Assembly (NCBI GenBank): GCA_948146395.1
Contig: OX411551.1
Coordinates: forward strand, 45,046,796-45,110,795
Reading direction: 5' to 3'
Length of the DNA: 64,000 nt
Source: Fragum whitleyi
Taxonomy: Eukaryota > Mollusca > Bivalvia > Cardiida > Cardiidae
Shown: one piece after another, positions 55,792-64,000 of the stretch
Layout of the letters: each line of letters begins with the position of its first letter
Numbering within the stretch: position 1 is the stretch's first letter
Notes under the pieces: generated by a model
Seen by the model: only the letters and a program-made list of their open reading frames with translations
Database searches by the model: none
What the model was told of the DNA's origin: nothing
Program-made: the position numbers and the translations under genes

Positions 55792-56504
55792 GTCCATTCA
55801 AACCTTTTTCCATGATTTTAGCTCCTGCAATATCATGCTTGAGAAATGTTGTCGAAAAAAATTTGCAAACAAACAGTTTCTCCTTGTCCAACAGTATTTT
55901 CAAATACATTCGATGAATCACATCTAATTTCACCAACTTATTATTGCCCTCTGCACCCTATTTCAATTTTGACTATTTCAATAATTTGAAAACCAGAAAG
56001 GGGCTTGTATTTTTATAAAGACCTGGCCTGCATGAAATTACCTCACAGCCACTATAATTAGGAACTAAACATTCATTTTGAGAAATAATGTGTAATAGCT
56101 CGTAACTATACTCCTTTCAGCTATGTCAAACAAAAAGAAAAAGATAAAAAGATATTTCAGAAAAAAATTCTAAAAAAGTCGTGGTATGCTAAGGGTATAT
56201 TGATTATATGCAGTCGGGGTGATTGGTTTTCATGAAGTTGTCGCGTTTCCTTTTTTTCCATTTTTCGTCCAATAAACACTTGATTTAGTGTAAGGATCTC
56301 CAATGAATTTAAGGTGTAATTTTACACTCAAAGTGGTGGCAGGTGAATTGCCACCGCTTTTGGAATAATTTCATGATAATTCTTAAAAAAAATGTTTCAA
56401 TTATGATACTTTTAACATAAGGCCATACCATAAATTACATATTATATAAATTGCATAAGTTACATAATGTAATTAGATGATTGCATAGCCGCCACAGATA
56501 CTTT
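55792..56504. other. No gene recognised
   Basis: AT-rich, no structure recognised. Confidence 0.4.
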
Positions 56505-56890
56505 AAGACCTTATTTATCTACAAATTGCACAGTGAAGACCAGGTTCAGACTGTGCGGATGCACAGACTGGCCAGAGTTTTTGCATCAAGCACATTTGAA
56601 ATTGTTGGGAATGCAAAGCACTGGCTCTTTTGGCTATTTTCGTCGTGAAGACTTTTGAACAAAATGTTAATTTTCACAAGGTTTTTGGCTATGGTGGTAT
56701 GAGATAGGGGCTCTAATATTGTTTAACTGCATGTGAATACCAAAAGCTTCTATATGAGCCTGTGTATGAGATATCCAACAATTTCAAGTGTGCGCAAAGC
56801 AAAGACTCTTACCAGCTTGTGCATTCGCACAGTCTGTCCAGAGACTTCACTATGCATTAAGTGCATAGATAAGGTCTCAAAGTGTATGTA
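56505..56890. mobile_element. Foldback element with about 130-bp arms
   Basis: GATACTTTAAGACCTTATTT, then CAGACTGTGCGGATGCACAG, then GCACATTTGAAATTGTTGGG in the left arm. The right arm has the complements in reverse order. A further single arm follows at 56950-56995 and another is at 13870-13965. Confidence 0.65.
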
Positions 56891-56995
56891 TACCATGGGG
56901 TATTTTTTTTTTTACTATAGTTGGCTGTCTACACTGTTCAATGTTTTCACCCTACGCACACTTCAAATTGTTGGAAATGTCACGCACAGGATCAT

Positions 56996-58300
56996 ATGAC
57001 ATATACGTATAAAAGCAAGACACTCTCTCTTTTTGGGTCAATAGAAAATGATTTAATTTTAGCTGGGTCCATCAATACTCGTGCGTTCTGATTGACTGAA
57101 AAGTTGGTTTAATTTATTCCCCAATGAAAATAATTTTGAGGACCCAGCTGTTTGTAAGCTTCCGCACAAGGTAGCCCCTGAAGAAATCTTTTTCTTCACT
57201 GACAAATCTTTACATTTTTGCTTCATGATATTGAAATATAAATATGAGGATAACATTTGTTGATTTCCTAGAGGTATGAAGCATAACAACCTTATCACAC
57301 TAATGTATGAATCTGCATACAGTGTGATTATGTTTTTTGTTTCATAACTCAATTAAATCAACAAATACTCTCTTCGTCACTTGAATGCAAGAAATTTGGT
57401 CAAAATACTTTACATGAACCTTAAGATTACTGCGGGCAGATGACATTGTCGATTTTTCGACTTTCATAAAATCTCACAATAATTGGTGACATTTATCTTT
57501 GAAGTGTGGGGGTTAGCTTAAATGCAATAAAAAGGGTTTGAAGCGTGTAAATGCAACGACCTGTATCTATATCTCCACTCAGCTATGTCAAAAAATAGAT
57601 GATAAATGATAATTCATAAAAAATAAATGAAAAAATTCGTGCTCTGCTTATTTATGTGGGTTATATACTTCTGTCATATAGGCTGTATGCTTATGTCATA
57701 TAGGTTATGTGCTTAGGTCCTTTATGTTATTTGCTTAGGTCATGTACTTTATAAAATTGAGTTGTATAGGTATATATACTTAACTCCAAAAGAAACGTCC
57801 ACGAATGTATATTCTCTTAATAAATTAACCGTTGATGCTTTAATTGGTTTATTTTATTTTGATACCTGTATAAACTGACTACCTCTGCTGGTCAGATGCA
57901 CAAATCTTTGTTAGAATATTAATATGCATTGACAGACATTTTAGCACATAGCAATAAACCATTTCATTTTTTTCTTAAATTTTCGATGACGTAAAACGTT
58001 ATCAGCCAAAATTGGTTCTTCGGAGGCAAGTCAATAAAGCTAGGATTTGGAGTACGAAGAAACTGTTTTTGCATATTCTGAAAGCCGAGACCTTCAGCTT
58101 TCAGAATCCGTCGGATGATACCGTCGGATGACACTTTGTCATCCTTGAGCATCTCGTGAAATCAAAAATGGCGTCCAAGATGGCCGCCATGGCCCCAAAA
58201 TAGCAAATTAACTGCATAAAAATGTTTCAATAGGCAATCTGTTACAAAAAACCTCTTATACAGAGGCCTAGTTAATACTTCAATGGGAATTTAACTACAA
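56996..58300. other. No gene recognised
   Basis: At 57784-57806 CCAAAAGAAACGTCCACGAA resembles ends of Tc1-like elements. A minus-strand ORF at 57964-58152 (LKDDKVSSDGIIRRILKAEG) could be a transposase scrap, but this is weak. Nothing else was recognised. Confidence 0.35.
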
Positions 58301-59075
58301 AGATCATGGCTAAATTTAAATCAAAGTACTGAAAGCTCAAAGGAACTGGCAGCTATCACTCTGAAAAAGGTTGGTTTTACATAAACATGCATTTCTATTT
58401 TTGGTTTGGGGCCAAGATTCTCTACCAACAATATTTTTTACTTTATCTTAACTTAATCATAGTGTAAATAATTAAGCTAGATACCTGAAGAACATTGAAA
58501 TAAGAATCAAAGCACTGAAAGTACTAGCAGAAGGCAATGTGTAAAATCTGCGAAGATGCCTATTCATTGAACATGAGTATTTATGCTTTATTCAAAGCTA
58601 CGATCTTAAGCACATTGCAAGACCTGGTAAATGTAACGCGCTATCTTTTTCATGATACTCAAAATAGTCTTTGAAAATTAAATTCAAAAGGCTGAAGGTA
58701 CTAAAATATGAATAAGGTCAATACTTGAAAATGGATAAGTAGAGTAAGGTTGCTTGCAAAAAAAGTGCTTCTGATAGCCATTCATGAGATAAATCGTATT
58801 TAAATCTCTGACCAGGTTTACTGAACCATCGATGATAGGAATCAAAATTAAAAAGATCGTCAAATAAAATGATAAACGATCAAAGTACTGATAGCACTAA
58901 AAGTCTACCTTTCTAATTCTGAAAATATCGTGTCTAGAAGACAAGTATATCTCAATTATTCTACAAATTACAAGACCTGATTAATTTACTAGTGTTACTT
59001 TTGTGAAAATGAAAGAGAAAAAAGGAGAGCATGACAACGTTCTGAAGGTACTGAAAGACTCGACGTAATTGTAAA
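58300..59075. repeat. Ancient tandem repeat, unit about 180 bp
   Basis: A CAAAGTACTGAAAGTACT-like box recurs at about 58324, 58509, 58690, 58878 and 59042. A GCAAGACCTG/ACAAGACCTG box recurs at 58617 and 58970. Units are strongly diverged. Confidence 0.5.
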
Positions 59076-60270
59076 AAAGAACAAAACACAGACAATAAAA
59101 TATCTACGATTACCACTGCTATGCTATTTTTATGACGTTTGTGACGATTTCTACTCTGTCATCGTTGCAATAAATCATTAGATTACTATAATTTGAAATC
59201 AACCAAAACAGTGAGTCGCAGCCAATCAGTGGCATCAGAATAGTTTTAGTTTAATGCATAGGAATCTTCCAATTGAATCGTTTAAAAACTGTGGGTGAAT
59301 AAAACTGATAGTTTCGATATCTAAGATCTTCCTTGAAGGTATAATATCTAAAATCAAGAAGAATACATCACTCTTTCACTGCCTCACAGTATTATTGGTA
59401 GGCCGCAGAAGCGGCCTACCAGTATGAATGCGTTTTGAATATGACCATGGGGGATTAGGGATACATTATTATAAAATTTGTCCAATGGTTTTATTCAAAA
59501 CATAGAAAATTGTATAATGCAGCCTGGATCAAACAACAGTTGTTCAAAAAAAACTGTTTTGTAATGAAAATTATTGAGCAATAAAATCAGGGTTTTTGGT
59601 TATGAACTTGATTTTACAAATATTGCACATTTCATTAAAATGAATGATCACTCAGACATGTTTGACCTAGTTTATGTCTCTTTCCCCCTGTTTTCTGCAT
59701 TTTTTTTACATCAAAGTGATTCTCATAGGAGATACATCTATGGTTACACTCCTGTCTGTTTTGGTCTTGTTAAACATAAAGTAAAAATGGCATTTTTGCG
59801 GTTTAAAAAAATCACACAATACTTCATTGTGCACAAGTACACTCGAAATCCTTTTGGTACAAAAGTGTGTGATGACTTATATCAAAGCTCTGGTCTAGAG
59901 AAAAAATGGTTCTACCTTAATTAATCTAATCCTGTGTGTGATATGTAGCAGTTGTCTGGCACTTAGCATAACATAATTTCAAGCCAGTTACTGTTATTCA
60001 AGCATTAAAACAATGCGACAAAGGGAGCATATCACTTTTTCTAACCAAACTATTTTGGGACAACCAAAGTAGGTCCTTTTACTTCAAATAGGTGCAGTCT
60101 TAGTACTAGTTTGAATGACAGCTATTGAATGATAACTTGAATCCTTTGCCTCGTGTTCTGATTTCAGAATTGTTTTTGTTAATATTTTGAGTCTGTATTT
60201 TCTTTCTTTATGCTCATTTCTTCGGATAACTCCGCATACATCAGCATGAAGGTTGGGTGAATATATTATT
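59076..60270. other. No gene recognised; hairpin
   Basis: Contains the perfect hairpin TGGTAGGCCGC-AGAA-GCGGCCTACCA at 59396-59421. A 116-codon ORF at 59574-59924 has no family resemblance. Confidence 0.4.
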
Positions 60271-60500
60271 CTAACAAGAGCACCGCCTATGGGTGCAACC
60301 CTTGGCTTTGCTTGGCTGCAGGTGCTGGATAATACAAAAAGCTGAGTGGAAAAGGGACTCTTACAAAACCCCTTTTTCAGAGTTGTTCCCATTGATTGTC
60401 TGGATAGCTCTTGAGATAGTGAACATACATGCTAAATTTTATGAAGATATCTTCAATAACAAGAGGTCAACAACAACAATGCCAACGCCGCTAAAATGAT
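60271..60500. repeat. AACAAGAGCACCGCC dispersed repeat
   Basis: AACAAGAGCACCGCCTATGG, with AGTTGTTCCCATTGATTGTC and ATAACAAGAGGTC further on. A non-coding repeat type common in bivalves (recognised from memory). Confidence 0.5.
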
Positions 60501-60634
60501 CTCAGTACCTTAAGTTTTCTTAGAAAACAGACAAGCTAAAAAAGGCAATCACTTTACCATCATGTGTAATTAATTGGATAAAAAGCTATTTATTTTACAT
60601 TGATTGGGAAACAAGTTCTTACAACCTAGATTAA

Positions 60635-60786
60635 TCCCTCTCGATTCTGCTTCCTGGAAAATTCACCAGTACTCGCGCCGAATGTGTGGGCCAATGAAAG
60701 AACCAAGATCAATAGCCGCTCTTGGGAATCGAACTCAGGACCTTTGGGTCAAGAGGCCGACGCTCTACCTCTAGACCACGGACACC
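60635..60786 (-). mobile_element. tRNA-derived SINE
   Basis: On the minus strand GTCCGTGGTCTAGAGGTAGA (A box) and CTGAGTTCGATTCCC (B box) stand 32 nt apart with a CTTGACC anticodon-loop-like stretch. The 3' acceptor half does not pair, and an unrelated tail (CACATTCGGCGCGAGTACTG) follows. A SINE, not a tRNA gene. Confidence 0.7.
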
Positions 60787-61599
60787 ACACTGCATATAAG
60801 CCGGGTGTGCATGCTAAAGTAGGGCCATTATTTTTGTTAAAATCTTTAAAATCTAGATAGGTATTGTTTGCAAAAAAAAATATTTTTATCAGAAAAATAC
60901 TTTATTCATTGATGATAACCAAATAATTTGCGGCCTACTTTGATGCATTGCATCAAAATTTTGTCTTGTATATCTTCTTTTACAAGTACAAAGAATCCTT
61001 TGGGATAAATGTCTTTACACCAGAACAATGCATATAAAGTAAACATTCCACTCACACGTAATTTAAATCCATCTCGTGATAAGCTTGAGTCCTGATTTAT
61101 CCACACGTAAGTCACTGTTTTGTAAGAAGCTAAATTCTATGTAAATGTTTTATTATGAGTCCTATGTAGAGAAGCAATCATCTTCATAACTTTTATATCT
61201 TGTAATTTCAACTTTCCTGGATATTTTTAATCTCAAATAGCTTTCAATGCGTTATTTTTATAAATAAATATGGAAGGTTAAGGGTATCCAATTCTGTATG
61301 AGGGTATTTTCTGTAATCCGTGAAGACATAGACATATTTTATTCAGTATTTAAGGCTATCGGCCCATGATACATACAATATTTAACAATTTTGTTAATAA
61401 AAAGAGTGACAAAATCATTACAAATGAGAATATCAAGATTATTATCATTGCGGTTATTATTATTAATATATAGTCATGAGAAATACCATTACCTTCATAG
61501 TGACAGTTCAGAAACAAATACCATATTATGTATTCTGATTACCTATGATATTGTATAATAGCATGCAAACTTTAATATACAGAATACTATACGAGTTCA
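60787..61599. other. No gene recognised
   Basis: AT-rich 3' flank of the LINE at 61600-64000. Nothing else was recognised. Confidence 0.4.
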
Positions 61600-61619
61600 T
61601 TAAGTACATCTCTTCATAG

Positions 61620-62885
61620 CGTAAATGCTTCTGCCAGAAATTTTGACACTTTATAAATACAGTCTTCTGATTTCAAATTAAGAATACTATAGAACATTAA
61701 CAAAGTTCTGTTATTAAGCCAATATGTTTTAAAGTATTTCTTCCTTAAATTTTCATACAAAGAACACTCGAAAAAGAAATGATACTCATCTTCAACTATT
61801 GAAATATTATGAATTTTACAAACTGGGCAAAACCTAATGGATCAATAGATAAATATCTACTCTTTTCAATCATCAGATCGTGAGAAGAACATCGAAAGTT
61901 TTATAAAGATTTCTGCAATATTTACGACAAGTTAATACTGAGGTTAAATTCTGGGTTTAGGGTGGATTTAAAATGTTGGTAATGCTTTGATTTATGAGAA
62001 TCACTTAATTCTGATTGCCATTATTGCTTAAAATACAGTTAAATCCTATCGGTAAAAATTTTCAAGAATTCTGCATCATTACCTACGTCTTGAACTATCC
62101 AATTGTAACCAAAACCGTAAGTGTAAAGAAGATTTTTTATATGCGTTGTCCAGTTTACCCTACCAGATTCCTCCTGTTGCAGTAACATGTAATATCATTG
62201 ATTTGGATACCTATTGCTATTCATTTTGAGAATACTTAACCAATATTTAATGCAGTTTGGGATGTAGAAAGTACAAAGTGGCAAACGTTCACATTCTCCT
62301 AACGCAAAAAAGTCGCATGTATTTTTAGAAGGATAACACAATCTTTTACTAAATTTAATTTGTACCTTTTCATTTTTTTTCAGCATACTGATACCCCTAA
62401 ATTTGAGACCCATAACATAATATAGGCTTGACAGTAGCGTCGAAAATTTCAAACATATCATTAACCTGTAGGGGTCCGAAATGGTTACGTAAACGTAAAA
62501 TATAATTCATTGCTTTGCTGGCTTGTAAAGAGAGCATTTGGTGGGACCAAGACAATCGACTTGAAAAATAGACACCTAAATATTTATAGAAAGGAACTGT
62601 TTCTACAAGATTACCGTCATAAAACCATTTTTCTGTTTGTTTAAGTTCACCACCGTTTCTAAAAACCATAATTTTGGTCTTATCGAGGTAAATTTCTAGT
62701 CCAACTCCTTTACTAAATTGTTCAATTTGGTTAAATGGCGTTGTAGCTGCACCACTGTATAAAAAAACTAGCTACATCATCAGCACACATTTAAACATTG
62801 ACGTCACTGGTTTCATCTGAAACAAAGATTCCACGTTCACTAGGGCTATTGACATAGTTGGCAAGATCATTAATGAATATTCAAT
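61620..62885 (-). pseudogene. LINE reverse transcriptase, C-terminal half
   Basis: Begins at the deletion junction with FINDL...CADD, then KIMVFRNGGELKQTEKWFYD, YLGVYFSSRLSW, KPILCYGSQI and, after a frame change, FSKRLCYPSKNTCDFFALGE. The part before this motif is absent. Many stops occur after 62195. Confidence 0.8.
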
Positions 62886-63472
62886 TCATCACAATTTCTA
62901 TTGACACAGAAATTTTCTAGAAATGGAGAGTCAAAATTTTCCAATGATAAATTGTTTTCAAATATTTGTTTGAAATGGTTATATAAAATCGACGAAGATA
63001 TCAACGTATCCTTACGAGTAACGTTACACGATTTCAAAATTGACCAAAACTTTCTTGCATTTGACCTACTTTTGATCATATCGTCTATCAGCTTTCGTTT
63101 TAAGTAATATTTTTTCTGTCGGTGTATGTATTTTGATTTATTCCTACATAATTTGTAACATCGTAAATCAGATATACCCAGTCAAACGAAAGCGACGTAG
63201 CGCTCTGTTAGTTTTGATTTTAGTACGTGTGCACTTTTAATCCCACCTCGTGGATTGGGATTTATATTATTTTCTTGTATACCTTAACATTTGTGAGGCA
63301 GAAGCTGACTTCGCGTAAATAATGTTAAATGACTTCAAAATCTCCTGTATGTTTAAGGCATCATTTATACTTAAATCAATATATTGAAATTGAGTATATA
63401 TAATGTCCTAAAATTATATGAAAAAATAGGAATTTTGTCGAACAACGTATATAATCTACGGTACTTGTCCCG

Positions 63473-63982
63473 TTATTTGCAATACAAGTATACTGTCCAA
63501 TGCAATCCCCACCAAAGCGACCATTTATTGAAGAAGAGAACATCATAAATACAACAGAGGTCAATCAGCGACTTTCCGAACCGATTAAATTCGGTATCCA
63601 CTGATCTTCTAGGAAGACTAAAATAATCCGATGGATACGGAATATTATCGTCAAATATGTGTTTTAAATCATCGTGATCTATAAAATCTTGAAAATCTTT
63701 TACTCTGGCGTTAAAATCGCCACACAGGAATAAATGAGCGTTGGGGTATGTAGTAGTAATAGATTGCAATTTTGAACTTAACAAATCTATACCATTATTA
63801 TATGCATTATCGTATATAGGAGAATATTCTGGAGAAATATATGTGGATATAAATATTATATCATTATCAATGTTTGACAAATGTTTACTATCAAAATATA
63901 AGATTACACAATCCTCATAGTTTTCAAATATACGATGAAACCAATTGGATCTCATTAAATCGTTCTTGATGAAAACGGGCAC
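63473..63982 (-). pseudogene. LINE endonuclease domain
   Basis: VPVFIKNDLM-type start (the window edge removes what precedes it), FISTYISPEYS, HLFLCGDFNARVKDFQDF. The frame is lost near 63500, and the YTCIANNGTSTVDY motif continues in the next frame. Same domain as 52365-52997 but a different family. Confidence 0.8.
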
Positions 63983-64000
63983 ACCTCCTGAACCTCTATA

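Larger units (their letters stand above)
61600..64000 (-). mobile_element. Non-LTR retrotransposon, internally deleted, runs off the window
   Basis: On the minus strand: an endonuclease part (LFLCGDFNARV near 63710, then YTCIANNGTSTVDY after a frameshift), a linker (ARKFWSILKSCN at about 63055), then a jump at about 62885 straight to FINDLANYVNSPSERGIF and the CADD form of the YADD motif. YKYLGVYFSSRLSW (about 62580), the thumb region and a decayed C-terminus to about 61620 follow. The first half of the reverse transcriptase palm is missing, and stops and frameshifts are scattered. The 5' end lies beyond 64000. Confidence 0.85.

Noticed and set aside
57964..58152. Transposase fragment
   Set aside because: Faint resemblance to Tc1-like sequence only (IIRRILKAEG); too short to call.
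59396..59421. Helitron 3' end
   Set aside because: A hairpin is present but no CTRR terminus follows within the usual distance on either strand.
59574..59924. 116-codon ORF as a host gene
   Set aside because: No recognisable domain, no conserved neighbour and a length not remarkable for AT-rich DNA of this size.
60700..60786. tRNA gene
   Set aside because: A and B boxes are present, but the 5' and 3' acceptor arms do not pair and a SINE-like tail follows.

Overview
The window looks like a piece of a mollusc genome, most likely a bivalve. It is AT-rich, intron-bearing animal DNA with few genes and many small foldback elements, non-LTR retrotransposon relics and tandem arrays. Several repeat types are common in bivalve genomes: GTCC/GTCT-rich arrays between 'AGTCCCCCACCGG' inverted repeats, 'AACAAGAG' repeats and tRNA-derived SINEs. 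The species cannot be fixed from the sequence, and the assignment rests on recognition of the style, not on a search.

Left part (1-16 kb): two paralogous genes on the minus strand, each encoding a GT10 family (alpha-1,3-type) fucosyltransferase. Each has a large catalytic exon (613-1626 and 8982-10016) and, upstream, a short exon for a membrane anchor (3874-3995 and 13126-13262). Splice sites and reading phase match between the copies, so this is a tandem gene duplication. The introns and spacers carry MITEs.

Middle part (16-33 kb): no host gene was recognised. It holds nested repeats: a 155-bp tandem array inside a TIR element, which sits inside another TIR element; three copies of a 320-bp double-hairpin element; hairpin families; a SINE; and a 1.25-kb element full of CCGATT/CGTAGT-type motifs with a TATA promoter and a transposase-like relic.

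33.2-46.7 kb: a complete Polinton/Maverick element of 13,486 bp with a perfect 6-bp target duplication (TGGATC), AG...CT termini and nearly identical 1.29-kb inverted repeats. It encodes a protein-primed family B DNA polymerase (minus strand), a packaging-type ATPase with an intron through the P-loop, and a retroviral-type integrase with a chromodomain (one frameshift). No capsid or protease gene is present. About eight copies of an AGGCGAGACA motif, all in one orientation, fill the divergent intergenic region. A dead Tc1/mariner copy has jumped into the left inverted repeat; the right repeat preserves the empty site.

Right part (47-64 kb): a 4.3-kb non-coding TIR element with arrays of a GATACGTTAC motif, two decayed non-LTR retrotransposons on the minus strand (51.4-53.9 kb and 61.6-64.0 kb, the latter running off the window), a Tc1-like DNA-binding relic, a TTAA-type MITE, diverged tandem repeats and a second SINE. 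No host gene was recognised here.
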